Shown one piece after another: positions 34,850-43,852 of a DNA stretch of 64,000 nt. The stretch's first letter is position 1, and each line of letters starts with the position of its first letter. The DNA is from Mycolicibacterium thermoresistibile (lineage in GTDB: Bacteria; Actinomycetota; Actinomycetes; Mycobacteriales; Mycobacteriaceae), in NCBI RefSeq assembly GCF_900187065.1, contig NZ_LT906483.1, positions 3,844,001 to 3,908,000 of the forward strand. Reading direction: 5' to 3'. Made by a program: the position numbers and the translations under genes. Under the pieces are notes generated by a model, which was given only the letters and a program-made list of their open reading frames with translations, searched no databases and was not told where the DNA came from.

Positions 34850-35641
34850 CGGCGCACCCGGATGGGCGGCAACCACCTGCGCGCAGGCGTCCTTGACCCG
34901 CATGCCGTTGTCGACCAGCGCGCTCACCTCGGCGACCAGGGCGTCCAGGTCGGCGCGCGCCACCCCGCCGGCCAGCACCACGGTGATCTCCCCCAGCACC
35001 CCGCCGGCGGACCAGTCGGCGAGCTCGGCCAGGGTGCCGCGGACGATCTCCTCGTGCGTCTTGGTCAGCTCGCGGCAGACCACCGCACGCCGGTCGCCGC
35101 CGAGCACCGCCACGGCGTCGTCCAGACACTCCGCGAGCCGGCGCGGCGACTCGAAGAACACGCAGGTGCGGGGCTCGTCGGCGAGGGTGCGCAGCCAGCT
35201 GCGCCGGGCGGCCTGCCGGCGCGGTGCGAAACCCTCGAAGCAGAACCTGTCGGCCGGCAGCCCGGACACCGCCAGCGCCGTCGTCACCGCCGACGGCCCG
35301 GGCAGACACGTCACCGGCAGGTCCGCCTCGATGCAGGCCGTCACCAGCCGGTAGCCCGGATCGTTGATCAGCGGCATCCCGGCATCGCTGACCAGCAGCA
35401 CCGTCGCCCCGTCCGCGATCTGCCCGATCAGCCCCGGCACCCGGGACGCCTCGTTCTGGTCGTAAAGGCTCACCACCCTGCCGGCCGGGGTGACGTCGAG
35501 CAGCTGGGCCAGGGTGCGCACCCGGCGGGTGTCCTCGGCGGCCACCACGTCGGCGGTGGCGAGCGCCTCGATCAAGCGGGCGGAGGCGTCCTTCGGCTGG
35601 CCGAGCGGGGTGGCGCCGATGAGGAGTCGACCGGGAGCCAT
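34805..35641 (-). CDS. rsmI: 16S rRNA 2'-O-ribose C1402 methyltransferase RsmI
   Basis: This 278-residue tetrapyrrole-methylase-fold enzyme methylates C1402 of 16S rRNA. Marks are LLIGATPLGQPKDASARL, VAAEDTRRVRTLAQLL, SLYDQNEASRV, LLVSDAGMPLINDPGYRLV, LPGPSAVTTALAVSGLP and FEGFAPRRQAARR. ATG 35641 is chosen. The much longer frame upstream runs antisense through pmt and is spurious. It is divergent from pmt with 24 bp between the starts. Confidence 0.95.
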   Translation of the reverse strand: MAPGRLLIGATPLGQPKDASARLIEALATADVVAAEDTRRVRTLAQLLDVTPAGRVVSLYDQNEASRVPGLIGQIADGATVLLVSDAGMPLINDPGYRLVTACIEADLPVTCLPGPSAVTTALAVSGLPADRFCFEGFAPRRQAARRSWLRTLADEPRTCVFFESPRRLAECLDDAVAVLGGDRRAVVCRELTKTHEEIVRGTLAELADWSAGGVLGEITVVLAGGVARADLDALVAEVSALVDNGMRVKDACAQVVAAHPGAPSRRELYDAVLRARA

Positions 35642-35665
35642 GCCGCACAGCCTACGATCGCAACT

Positions 35666-37216
35666 GTGACCGCCCCCGCCGCCGACCCCGTCGTCACGCA
35701 GCGGCCGGTCCCGGTCATCAGTCCCGGCCCGCTGGTGCCGGTGGCCGATTTCGGTCCGATCGACCGACTGCAGGGCTGGGCGATGACCGCCGTGATCGCC
35801 GCGCTGGCCACCCTGACCCGGTTCCTCAACCTGGGCTCGCCGACCGACGCCGGCACCCCGATCTTCGACGAGAAGCACTACGCCCCGCAGGCCTGGCAGA
35901 TCCTGCACAACAACGGGGTCGAGGACAACCCGGGCTACGGGCTGGTGGTGCATCCGCCGGTGGGCAAGCAGTTGATCGCGATAGGCGAGGCGCTGTTCGG
36001 CTACAACGCGCTGGGCTGGCGGTTCTCCGGCGCGGTGTGCGGGGTGCTCACCATCGTGCTGGTGGCGCGCATCGCCCGGCGGATCAGCCGGTCCACCCTC
36101 GTCGGCGGGATCGCCGGGCTGCTGCTGATCGCCGACGGGGTGAGCTTCGTGTCCTCCCGCACCGCGTTGCTCGACGTGTTCCTGGTGACGTTCGTGGTGG
36201 CGGCGTTCGGCTGTCTGATGGTCGACCGCGACCAGGTGCGGGCCCGGATGCACAACGCGCTGGTCGAGGGCCGCATCGCCGAAACCCCGTGGGGGCCGCG
36301 GCTGGGGGTGCGGTGGTGGCGGTTCGGCGCCGGGGTGCTGCTCGGACTGGCCTGCGCCACGAAATGGTCCGGACTGTATTTCGTGGTGTTCTTCGGCCTG
36401 ATGACGTTGGCGTTCGACGTCGTGGCCCGGCGTCAGTACCACGTGCCGCGGCCGTGGCTGGGGGTGCTGCGCCGTGACGTCGGGCCGGCCGCCTATGCGC
36501 TGGGCCTGATTCCGGCCGGGGTGTACCTGGCGGCGTTCGCGCCGTGGTTCGCCTCGGAGACCGCGATTCACCGCTACGCGGCGGGCCGGGTGATCGGCGA
36601 GAGCAGCCTGCTACCGATCCCCGACGCGCTGCGCTCACTGTGGCATTACCAGTACGGGGCGTTCAAGTTCCACTCCGGGTTGACCAACGCGGCGGGCAAC
36701 CACCATCCGTGGGAGTCCAAACCGTGGACCTGGCCGATGTCGTTGCGGCCGGTGCTGTATGCGATCGACAACCAGAACGTGCCCGGGTGCGGCGAGGCGT
36801 CGTGCGTCAAGGCCGTGATGATGGTCGGCACACCGGCGATGTGGTTCATCGCGGTGCCGGTGCTGGGCTGGGCGTTGTGGCGGGCGTTCGTCAAACGGGA
36901 CTGGCGATATGCGGCGGTGCTGGTCGGCTACGGCGCGGGGTATCTGCCGTGGTTCGTCGACATCGACCGGCAGATGTACTTCTTCTACGCCACCACCATG
37001 GCGCCGTTTTTGGTGTTGGCGATCGCGCTGATCCTCGGCGACATCCTGTACAAGCCCACCCGCAACACCGAACGCCGCACCCTGGCGTTGCTGGTGGTGA
37101 GTTTCTATGTGGCCCTGGTGTTGACGAACTTCGCGTGGTTGTACCCGATCCTCACCGGCCTGCCGATCTCCCAGTCGACCTGGAACATGCAGATCTGGCT
37201 GCCGTCCTGGCGCTGA
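35666..37216 (+). CDS. pmt: Protein O-mannosyltransferase (GT39)
   Basis: This 516-residue polytopic membrane enzyme transfers mannose from polyprenyl-phosphate-mannose to exported proteins. The acidic pair after the first membrane helix is in TPIFDEKHYAPQAWQIL. Other marks are HPPVGKQLIAIGEALFGYN, CATKWSGLYFVVFFG, ATTMAPFLVLAIALILG and the ending MQIWLPSWR. About ten membrane segments are visible. GTG 35666 gives a length near that of Rv1002c. It should act on Sec-exported lipoproteins such as those in this window. Confidence 0.95.
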   Translation: MTAPAADPVVTQRPVPVISPGPLVPVADFGPIDRLQGWAMTAVIAALATLTRFLNLGSPTDAGTPIFDEKHYAPQAWQILHNNGVEDNPGYGLVVHPPVGKQLIAIGEALFGYNALGWRFSGAVCGVLTIVLVARIARRISRSTLVGGIAGLLLIADGVSFVSSRTALLDVFLVTFVVAAFGCLMVDRDQVRARMHNALVEGRIAETPWGPRLGVRWWRFGAGVLLGLACATKWSGLYFVVFFGLMTLAFDVVARRQYHVPRPWLGVLRRDVGPAAYALGLIPAGVYLAAFAPWFASETAIHRYAAGRVIGESSLLPIPDALRSLWHYQYGAFKFHSGLTNAAGNHHPWESKPWTWPMSLRPVLYAIDNQNVPGCGEASCVKAVMMVGTPAMWFIAVPVLGWALWRAFVKRDWRYAAVLVGYGAGYLPWFVDIDRQMYFFYATTMAPFLVLAIALILGDILYKPTRNTERRTLALLVVSFYVALVLTNFAWLYPILTGLPISQSTWNMQIWLPSWR

Positions 37217-37232
37217 GTTCTGCGCGGGTTTC

Positions 37233-37277
37233 TGCACCCAGGGCTGTCGCCGAGGGTTGTCCACAGCCCTGGGTGCA
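37233..37277. repeat. 45-nt hairpin repeat, copy 1
   Basis: Arms TGCACCCAGGGCTGT (37233-37247) and ACAGCCCTGGGTGCA (37263-37277) are perfectly complementary over 15 bp around a 15-nt loop. It lies 17 bp after the pmt stop and may also act as a terminator. Copies 2 and 3 have exactly the same 45-nt span. Confidence 0.88.
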
Positions 37278-37328
37278 ATCCTGCGCGTCGACACGGGATT
37301 TGTCGGTCGCCGCCGTGAGCATCCCGGC

Positions 37329-38183
37329 ATGCGCGAGGTGTTCATCGGCAGCGCTGCGCTCCGCGGCGGAGGACTCACGCGGGGCCGGTTGCGGTGGAAT
37401 TACCGGGCGATGTACCCCGATGTCTACGTGGCGAAGGACCGACCGCCGACACTGCGGCAGTTCATCGTCGGCGCGTGGCTGTGGTCCGGACGCGAGGGCG
37501 TCATCACCGGGCGGGCGGCGGCCGCGCTGCACGGCGCGAAGTACGTCGACGACGCCACACCGATCGAACTGATCTGGAAAGCCGGGAGACCTCCCCCGCG
37601 CATCATCGTCCGCAACGAGCGACTCGATGCCGCGGATGTCACCACCGTGGACGACATGCTCGTGACCACACCGGCCCGCACCGCGTTCGACCTCGCGAGA
37701 CATCTGCCGCGTGACGCCGCCGTTCGTCACCTCGACGCACTGGCAGGTGCGACCGGCGTGTGCGCCGCCGACGTGTTGCCGCTCGCCGATCGCTATCGAC
37801 GTGCCCGCGGCCTGCCCCGTGCCCGCGTGGCGCTGGACTTGATGGACGGCGGAGCGCAGTCCCCGCGGGAAACGAGGCTGCGGCTCATCCTCGTCGACGA
37901 CGGGCTGCCCCGCCCGCGCACGCAGATCGGGGTCAGTGACGGCGTCAACGAGGCGTTCATCGACATGGGATGGGACGAACCGATGGTCGGACTCGACTAC
38001 GAGGGGGCACACCACAGCGCCGACCGCCGCCAGTACGTCCACGACATCGGGCGGGCCGAGCTGATCGTAGGGCAGGGCTGGCTGGACATCCGGGTGGTGG
38101 CCGAACACAGTAGGCGCTTCATCCTGCACCGCACCCGCGAAGCCTTCGCCCGACGCGGTTGGCACCTGCCGAAACCTGTCTGA
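37329..38183 (+). CDS. DUF559/AbiEi-like protein flanked by hairpin repeats
   Basis: This 284-residue protein has an AbiEi/winged-helix-like first half (LTRGRLRWNYRAMYPDVYVA, VITGRAAAALHGA, TPARTAFDLARHLP). Its second half carries a Vsr/DUF559 nuclease-like pattern: SPRETRLRLILVDDGLPRP, then VNEAFIDMGWDEPMVGLDYEGAHH and IRVVAEHSRRF. The glutamate, aspartate and D-Y-E-G residues could form a PD-(D/E)XK site. Nuclease activity is inferred. ATG 37329 is chosen over an upstream in-frame start inside the repeat. The M. tuberculosis pmt and arcA genes are neighbours without this gene. Confidence 0.82.
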   Translation: MREVFIGSAALRGGGLTRGRLRWNYRAMYPDVYVAKDRPPTLRQFIVGAWLWSGREGVITGRAAAALHGAKYVDDATPIELIWKAGRPPPRIIVRNERLDAADVTTVDDMLVTTPARTAFDLARHLPRDAAVRHLDALAGATGVCAADVLPLADRYRRARGLPRARVALDLMDGGAQSPRETRLRLILVDDGLPRPRTQIGVSDGVNEAFIDMGWDEPMVGLDYEGAHHSADRRQYVHDIGRAELIVGQGWLDIRVVAEHSRRFILHRTREAFARRGWHLPKPV

Positions 38184-38198
38184 TACGCCGCGGAAGAT

Positions 38199-38243
38199 TG
38201 CACACAGGGCTGTGGTTTCGGCCCCGCCACAGCCGTGGACGCA
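38199..38243. repeat. 45-nt hairpin repeat, copy 2
   Basis: Arms TGCACACAGGGCTGTGG (38199-38215) and CCACAGCCGTGGACGCA (38227-38243) pair imperfectly around an 11-nt loop. It lies between the stops of the DUF559-like gene and arcA. The right arm keeps CCACAGCC, as in copies 1 and 3. Confidence 0.82.
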
Positions 38244-38256
38244 AAATCGACAACGG

Positions 38257-39468
38257 TCAGATCGGGTCGCGCGCGGCGGGGCAGGACATGCAGCGGGGGC
38301 CGCCGCGGCCGGTGCCGAGTTCGGACGCCGCGACGGCCAACACCTCGATACCGGCGGCCTCGAGCCGGGCGTTGGTCTCCACATTGCGTTCGTAGGCGAT
38401 CACCACACCGGGCGCGATGGCCAGCGTGTTGTTGCCGTCGTCCCACTGCTCGCGTTCGGCGATCACCGGATCGAGCCCGGTCGGGATCACCCGCAACCGG
38501 TCGATCCCCATCGCCCTGGCCGCGGCCTCGAGGAACGGCGCCTCGTCGTCGATCGCCACGCCGGAGGGCCGGCGGCGAATCGTGAACGCCGACAACGAGT
38601 CCACCACATTCGGGTACATCACCACCGCGTCCACGTCGACCATCGTGCACACGGTGTCCAGGTGCATCTGCGCGCGGCCCTGCGCGATCGGCACCGCCAG
38701 CACGGTGTGCGCCAGATCGTCGTCGAACAGGCTGCGCGCCAACGCTTCCGCACCGGCGGGCGTGGTGCGCTCGCCCACCCCCACCGCCACCACCCCGGGC
38801 GCCAGCAGCAGCACGTCGCCGCCCTCGACCGGCGCCGACCGCGATTCGTACGCGCGGCGCACCCCGAGGAACCGGGGATGGTGCGCATAGATCACATCGG
38901 TCAGCGAGGTCTCCCGGCTGCGCGCCGGCAACGCCAGTGACGTGATCGCCACCCGTGGGCCGATCCAGAACGACGAGTCGCGGGTGAACACCAGGTTCGG
39001 CAGCGGCTCGATGACGAAGTCGCCGCCGTGGTGCATGCGCCGCACCAGCGACAGCTCCCCCGGCCCGAACGGCAGCTCGTCGAACGTCATCCCGGCGATC
39101 AGCACATGCGCCAGCTCGGCCGGCTCCAGAGTCCGCAGATAGGACGAAAGCTCTTGGGACAGCGGAATTCCCAGCCGTCGCGGATCGACCGCCGCGCCGA
39201 TGCCGTGCATCCGGGCCGCCCCGCTGTGGCCCAGCGCCTCGGTCAGCAGATCCGCGAGCAGCAGCACCTCGACACCGCGGGAACGCAGCAACGCGGTGAA
39301 CTCGTCGTGCTCCTCCTGGGCCTTGCTCACCCAGGGCAGGCCGTCGAACAACAACGCGTCACTGTTCTGCGGGGTCAGCCGCATCAATTCGGCGCCCGGC
39401 CGGTGCACGATGATGACCCGCAGCCTGCCGACCTCGGAGTCCAGACCCAACGGCGGTGCAGATGTCAC
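38257..39468 (-). CDS. arcA: Arginine deiminase
   Basis: This 403-residue enzyme hydrolyses arginine to citrulline and ammonia. Signature residues are visible: FTRDSSFWIGP, MHLDTVCTMVD with the catalytic His, EREQWDDGNN and the nucleophile Cys in GRGGPRCMSCPAARDP. No arcB or arcC is adjacent, so ATP formation through the full pathway is not evident here; nitrogen release or pH control are alternatives. GTG 39468 aligns with Rv1001. It is divergent from soxR. Confidence 0.96.
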   Translation of the reverse strand: MTSAPPLGLDSEVGRLRVIIVHRPGAELMRLTPQNSDALLFDGLPWVSKAQEEHDEFTALLRSRGVEVLLLADLLTEALGHSGAARMHGIGAAVDPRRLGIPLSQELSSYLRTLEPAELAHVLIAGMTFDELPFGPGELSLVRRMHHGGDFVIEPLPNLVFTRDSSFWIGPRVAITSLALPARSRETSLTDVIYAHHPRFLGVRRAYESRSAPVEGGDVLLLAPGVVAVGVGERTTPAGAEALARSLFDDDLAHTVLAVPIAQGRAQMHLDTVCTMVDVDAVVMYPNVVDSLSAFTIRRRPSGVAIDDEAPFLEAAARAMGIDRLRVIPTGLDPVIAEREQWDDGNNTLAIAPGVVIAYERNVETNARLEAAGIEVLAVAASELGTGRGGPRCMSCPAARDPI

Positions 39469-39493
39469 AGTTAGCAACTTAGCGGCAATCCCG

Positions 39494-39513
39494 ACCTCAA
39501 CTATTGTTCAGGT
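39494..39513. promoter_or_regulatory. Candidate SoxR operator between arcA and soxR
   Basis: ACCTCAA (39494-39500) and TTCAGGT (39507-39513) form a dyad with one mismatch around ctattg. MerR-family operators with a CCTCAA half-site are typical of SoxR. It ends one base before the soxR ATG and lies 26 bp from the divergent arcA start, so it could affect both. Confidence 0.5.
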
Positions 39514-39514
39514 C

Positions 39515-39946
39515 ATGGGAGCGCACGAGCTGACCCCCAGTGAGATGTCAGCCCGCAGCGGGGTGGCGGTCTCCGCGCTGCACTTCTACGAGCGCGAAGG
39601 GCTGATCACCAGCCGGCGCACCGCGGGCAACCAGCGCCGCTATCCCCGGGAGATGCTGCGCCGGGTGGCGTTCATCCGGATGTCGCAGCGGCTCGGTATC
39701 CCGCTGGCCCGCATCCGCGAGGCGCTGGCCACCCTGCCCTCCGACCGGGTGCCGACCAGCAAGGACTGGGCGGAGTTGTCCGCCGGCTGGCGCGCCGACC
39801 TCGACGAACGCATCCTGCACCTGCAACGGTTGCGCGACAACCTCGCCGACTGCATCGGCTGCGGCTGCCTGAGCCTGAAAACCTGTGCCCTGAGCAACCC
39901 GGACGACGCACTGGCCGCCCGGGGACCGGGCGCCGCACGGTTGTGA
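39515..39946 (+). CDS. soxR: SoxR-type [2Fe-2S] redox-sensing MerR regulator
   Basis: This 143-residue regulator has a MerR helix-turn-helix (MSARSGVAVSALHFYEREGL, ITSRRTAGNQRRYPREML), a dimerisation helix and the iron-sulfur cluster motif CIGCGCLSLKTC, a C-x2-C-x-C-x5-C pattern diagnostic of SoxR. It senses redox-cycling compounds. ATG 39515 is preceded by its probable operator. The alkB-like gene starts 33 bp after its stop and may be co-transcribed. Confidence 0.93.
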   Translation: MGAHELTPSEMSARSGVAVSALHFYEREGLITSRRTAGNQRRYPREMLRRVAFIRMSQRLGIPLARIREALATLPSDRVPTSKDWAELSAGWRADLDERILHLQRLRDNLADCIGCGCLSLKTCALSNPDDALAARGPGAARL

Positions 39947-39979
39947 CACTTCGAACGCCTGTGCGATAACCTGAGGGTT

Positions 39980-40576
39980 ATGGGGCTGGCTCTTCAGGGC
40001 TCGCTTTTCGATTACGACGAGCGTCGCATGCTCGGCGACGGCGCCTGGGTCGAGGTGCGCTGTGGTTGGCTCACCGACGCCGACACGCTGTTCGACGAAC
40101 TGGTCGAGGTGATTCCCTGGCGCGCCGAGCGCCGGCACATGTACGACCGCATGGTCGACGTTCCGCGGCTGGTCAGCTTCCACAATCTGGTCGACGAGCC
40201 GGCGCCGCATCCCCGGCTCAAGCAGATGCGCCGCCGCCTCAACGACGCGTACGCCGGCGAGCTGGGCGAACCGTTCGTGACCGCCGGTCTGGCCTACTAC
40301 CGCGACGGCTCGGACAGTGTCGCCTGGCACGGCGACACCATCGGCCGCAGCCGCACCGAGGACACCATGGTGGCGATCGTCAGCCTGGGCGCCACTCGGA
40401 CGCTGGCCATGCGGCCGAAGGGCGGTGGGCGCAGCCTGCGGTTTCCGCTCAACCACGGTGATCTGCTGGTGATGGGTGGCTCGTGTCAGCGCACCTGGGA
40501 ACACTCGGTGCCGAAGACCACCAAACCGACCGGGCCGCGGATCAGCATCCAGTTCCGCCCGCGCGGCGTGCGCTGA
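39980..40576 (+). CDS. alkB: AlkB-family 2-oxoglutarate/Fe(II) dioxygenase
   Basis: This 198-residue enzyme oxidatively demethylates alkylated DNA or RNA bases. The iron ligands are in VAWHGDTIG (H-x-D) and RTWEHSVPK (second His). The 2-oxoglutarate arginines are in GPRISIQFRPRGVR. The substrate lid includes VDVPRLVSFHN. It corresponds to Rv1000c. It lies downstream of soxR, which links base repair to redox stress, although co-regulation is inferred. Confidence 0.92.
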   Translation: MGLALQGSLFDYDERRMLGDGAWVEVRCGWLTDADTLFDELVEVIPWRAERRHMYDRMVDVPRLVSFHNLVDEPAPHPRLKQMRRRLNDAYAGELGEPFVTAGLAYYRDGSDSVAWHGDTIGRSRTEDTMVAIVSLGATRTLAMRPKGGGRSLRFPLNHGDLLVMGGSCQRTWEHSVPKTTKPTGPRISIQFRPRGVR

Positions 40577-40595
40577 GCCCGGCGCCGGCGGCGCC

Positions 40596-41267
40596 TCAGC
40601 CGCGCACCGCGTCGACCGCGTCGACGAGCAGGTTGCGCGCCCGTTCGGTGTCGACCGGTTCGACCGGCTGATCCGGCAGCACCAGCGGATTGGCGGTGAC
40701 GATCACCGCGTAGTTGTCGAAACTGGCCACATAGCTGAAGACCTCACCGCGGTTGGGTTGCTGCCCGGCGAACCGGGTCTCCAGCGTGCGGTGCGTTCCC
40801 ACCGTCTCGGCCCCGTCGATCTGGGGCGACTCGACGTTCTCCACCACCCCGCCGGCGTTGGGCCCGTCGAAGGTGACCCGTTTGCAGTTGTCGGCCGGCT
40901 TGTTCAGCGAGATCGGCTCGGACGTCTCGAGCGCGATGGCGATGAACCGGTTGCCCTCCCCTTCAGCGGTGATCGCGGCCATGTTGCCCTGCAGCCCGGG
41001 TTCCAGCAGCCGATTGCTGCCGAACTGATCGCATTCCGGCGGGTCGAACGTCAAACCTGGCGGAATGGGCTGGGATTCGAACAGCCGCGGATCGATACCG
41101 GCCTTGGGCACCTCGGTCACCTTGAACTCGGGACCGAAGCCCTCCCCGAGGGTGTGGATCCTGGTGATATCGGCCTGCGGGGCGTCCTGCTCGGCGTCGT
41201 CGGTGCTGCAGGCCGTCAGCCCGGTGAGCACCAGCGCCACGACGAGCGCTGACTTCAGCTTCAACAT
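40596..41267 (-). CDS. Lipoprotein of unknown function
   Basis: This 223-residue lipoprotein has signal MLKLKSALVVALVLTGLTAC with lipobox LTAC. The mature domain has LTFDPPECDQFG, EGNRFIAIALETSEP and FDNYAVIVTANPLVLPDQPVEP. The pattern resembles DUF5642-like mycobacterial lipoproteins, but I am not sure of the family. ATG 41267 is preferred over TTG 41276. It is in the same orientation as the next lipoprotein, 28 bp downstream of it. Confidence 0.8.
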   Translation of the reverse strand: MLKLKSALVVALVLTGLTACSTDDAEQDAPQADITRIHTLGEGFGPEFKVTEVPKAGIDPRLFESQPIPPGLTFDPPECDQFGSNRLLEPGLQGNMAAITAEGEGNRFIAIALETSEPISLNKPADNCKRVTFDGPNAGGVVENVESPQIDGAETVGTHRTLETRFAGQQPNRGEVFSYVASFDNYAVIVTANPLVLPDQPVEPVDTERARNLLVDAVDAVRG

Positions 41268-41295
41268 CGCCGTCAATGTACCCGGCGGGTGCCCG

Positions 41296-41955
41296 TCAAA
41301 CCCGTAACTCCGAAACCGTTTCGGTCAGCAGCGTCGCGGCGTAGTCGTCGCCGAGCGGCGGTTCGGGCAGCCCCGGGTCGGAGACGATCGCGACGACCAC
41401 GACGTGTCCGTCCAGGTAGGCGCTGACGGTGTCGGCCCGGGTGATCGTGGTCGTCCCGCCTTCGACGACGGTGCGCACGGTGGTCGCCATCGCGACCGTG
41501 ACGGCGTCGGCCACGGGTGGGGCCGGGGTCGACGTCACGGTGCCGTCGGTGTTCTCGGCGGTGACGGTCCACTGCCCGCAGTGGGCGAGGACATCCGGGT
41601 CCGGTGGGCCGGGCGCGGAAGCCACCATCGCGTAGACGATGCCGCCGGCACCGGAGGCCGACCAGCCGTGTGCGGTCGCGTCGGCGCCGGCCGGGTCGGC
41701 CAGCGCGGCACACTGCGGTGGTTCGGCCGACCAACCGGGCCCGAGGCTCCAGAACGTCGCGGGGGCCGCGGGTTGTGGCAGCGGAGCGCCCTCGTAGTCG
41801 GGTGGCAGATGCCCGCGGGCCCGGTTGATGCGGGGCGGATCGATGACGACCGGCCGCGACGGCTCACCGGCCGGCGGGGCGTCCGGCGGCTCGGTGGCCG
41901 CTCCGCAGGCCGCCACCGCGAGCACGGTCACCGCACCGGCAACCAACAGGCGCAT
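41296..41955 (-). CDS. Lipoprotein of unknown function
   Basis: This 219-residue lipoprotein has signal MRLLVAGAVTVLAVAAC with lipobox VAAC, followed by a Pro-rich linker. The mature domain shows PPQCAALADPAGADATAHGW and HCGQWTVTAENTDGTVTSTP and is probably LppLpq-like beta-rich. No enzymatic motif was seen. It sits between another lipoprotein and a PE-PPE hydrolase on the same strand. Confidence 0.8.
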   Translation of the reverse strand: MRLLVAGAVTVLAVAACGAATEPPDAPPAGEPSRPVVIDPPRINRARGHLPPDYEGAPLPQPAAPATFWSLGPGWSAEPPQCAALADPAGADATAHGWSASGAGGIVYAMVASAPGPPDPDVLAHCGQWTVTAENTDGTVTSTPAPPVADAVTVAMATTVRTVVEGGTTTITRADTVSAYLDGHVVVVAIVSDPGLPEPPLGDDYAATLLTETVSELRV

Positions 41956-41994
41956 TCGCTGTTGATACCACGCCGGGGCGAGCCGGATCGGGTG

Positions 41995-43608
41995 TCAGGG
42001 CTGCTCCTGGGACTTCGTGTCGGATTCGGGGTTCGGCGCGGCGTCGACGGGCCCGGGCCTGCCGGTGTCCGTCACACCCCGGCCGGCGGCGGCACGTCCC
42101 GGCCGGAGGAGCCGGGATGCGTCGAGAATCGGTCCCCTCCGCTGATTCAGCCGCTCCCCCAGCCGTTCGCCCAGCCGTTCACCGGCGGGCGGGCGCGGGG
42201 TGCGCAGCAGCGGGGCCGACGGTGCGGCGGTGCGGATGATCGGCTTCGGCGTCCCGGAATCCACACGCATGGCCGGCTTTTCCGCAGCCGGCGCAGCGGT
42301 CTCCGGCAGGATCGGCGTCGGCGACGTCGACCCCAACGGCACCAGCCCGGCGGGCAGGCCGCGCAGGTCCGCGTCGTCGCCGCCGACCCCGTACGGCCCC
42401 GGATCGGTGGTGCCCAGCGGCCGCTCACCGGTGAGTTCTTCGATGCCGTTGTCCAACCCCACCGGCACCGAGCGAATCAGGTTCACCGTCAACGAGACCG
42501 GGTTGATGACCGGGATCAGATACGCCGGGGTGGGCTCGCCCGGGCTGATGTCGCGGCGGTAGCCGCCCTCGATGAGTACCCGCAACGGTTCGTCGAGGGC
42601 GACCAGGATCGGCCGCGGGACCACACCCTCGAACGGCATCAGCAGCGGCACCAGGTCGGTCGGCAGCAGGTAGTACGTGGTGTCGCCGTGGACACCCTGC
42701 GGCACAGCGTCATCCAGATGCTGTTCGGGCATCGTGCCGTGCAGCAGTGCATAGGACAGCAGCGAGTTGGCGACCGCCGGCAGATGCAACGGATAGATCG
42801 GGAAGTCGCCGCCGAGCGCGTCGTGCTGCACCGCGACGTCCAGGGTGGGATGCGCGCAGTTCTCCCCCTGCTCGTCGCAGCTGTTTGTCGGAGTCGGGCC
42901 GAAGGCGGTGACATCGAGGATGGGGATCGTCATCCCCCGCGGAAGGCGCTGCAACAGACCACCGTTGGGCCGCATCGGATTACCCAGCAGCACAAACGAC
43001 GTCCCGGGAGCACGGTCGGGATTGTCGAGCAGATGCTGTTTGACCAGCGAGGCGATCACCGCGCTCTGGGAGTAGCCGACGACCACCACGCCGGAACCGT
43101 CGTCGTCGGCCACCGGGTCCGTGAGTCCGACGTCGGTGTCGGGGTAGATGTGGGCGATGCAGCCGGCCGAGCTGTGGGCGCAGTTGACGGTGTTGGCGAA
43201 ACCGTCGGTGACCGAGTCGTTGAACGTCCTGCTGCCGGCCACCGGGAAGAACTCCTGCGGTGTGTACACCGCCACGGCGCGGTACCGGTGCCCGTCGGTC
43301 CCGCCCGGCACCACGAAGTTGTCGTGGACCAGCAGGACATATCCGGCCGGGGCGCCGTCGCCCTCGGTCGCCATGCCCGGTTCACCGAGCGGGCGGCTGG
43401 GATAGGGCCATCCGTCGACCGGCCGGCCGGGGCCGGACGGATCCACGAGCGGATGACCGGTGCCCCCGATGACCAACATCGTCTTGGCCAGCACCTGCAC
43501 CATCGCCGGCATCGGCGACACCCAGGCCAGCGCCAGCACCGTGGTGAGCACGCAGCCGACCAGAACCGCCGACCGCACCGTCGCACGGACCCCACCGGTA
43601 ACCACCAT
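41995..43608 (-). CDS. Secreted PE-PPE-domain alpha/beta hydrolase
   Basis: This 537-residue protein has an N-terminal signal/anchor (SAVLVGCVLTTVLALAWVSP) and a PE-PPE hydrolase domain with VVVVGYSQSAVIASLV as nucleophile elbow, NPMRPNGGLLQRLPRG and YYLLPTDLVPLLMP. The last 150 residues are disordered and Pro/Arg-rich, including three GERL repeats. Its sequence order resembles the hydrolase at 32160-33476. ATG 43608 follows a ggggga run. Confidence 0.85.
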   Translation of the reverse strand: MVVTGGVRATVRSAVLVGCVLTTVLALAWVSPMPAMVQVLAKTMLVIGGTGHPLVDPSGPGRPVDGWPYPSRPLGEPGMATEGDGAPAGYVLLVHDNFVVPGGTDGHRYRAVAVYTPQEFFPVAGSRTFNDSVTDGFANTVNCAHSSAGCIAHIYPDTDVGLTDPVADDDGSGVVVVGYSQSAVIASLVKQHLLDNPDRAPGTSFVLLGNPMRPNGGLLQRLPRGMTIPILDVTAFGPTPTNSCDEQGENCAHPTLDVAVQHDALGGDFPIYPLHLPAVANSLLSYALLHGTMPEQHLDDAVPQGVHGDTTYYLLPTDLVPLLMPFEGVVPRPILVALDEPLRVLIEGGYRRDISPGEPTPAYLIPVINPVSLTVNLIRSVPVGLDNGIEELTGERPLGTTDPGPYGVGGDDADLRGLPAGLVPLGSTSPTPILPETAAPAAEKPAMRVDSGTPKPIIRTAAPSAPLLRTPRPPAGERLGERLGERLNQRRGPILDASRLLRPGRAAAGRGVTDTGRPGPVDAAPNPESDTKSQEQP

Positions 43609-43852
43609 GATTCCCCCCCACCGAAGCCACCGCAACGTGGTTTGACGTTGCCGAAACTCACGATCGCCACCGTGATCTCGACCCCGTTTCCCCCAGTCGA
43701 TCACGGTGCGCTCTGATTATGGCGAATGGCACCGACACAATGCAGCGATTGCTGACGGCATTCTTGCAAAGTCAACGATTCGACCGTGCCCGAAACACCT
43801 CTGCCCGCCGGCCGAGCGCCGTACGCTTTGCGCAGATCAACGAGGGGAACCG

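Noticed and set aside
35642..36571. Long N-terminal extension of rsmI through pmt
   Set aside because: It would be antisense to most of pmt and has no family similarity; RsmI starts at 35641.
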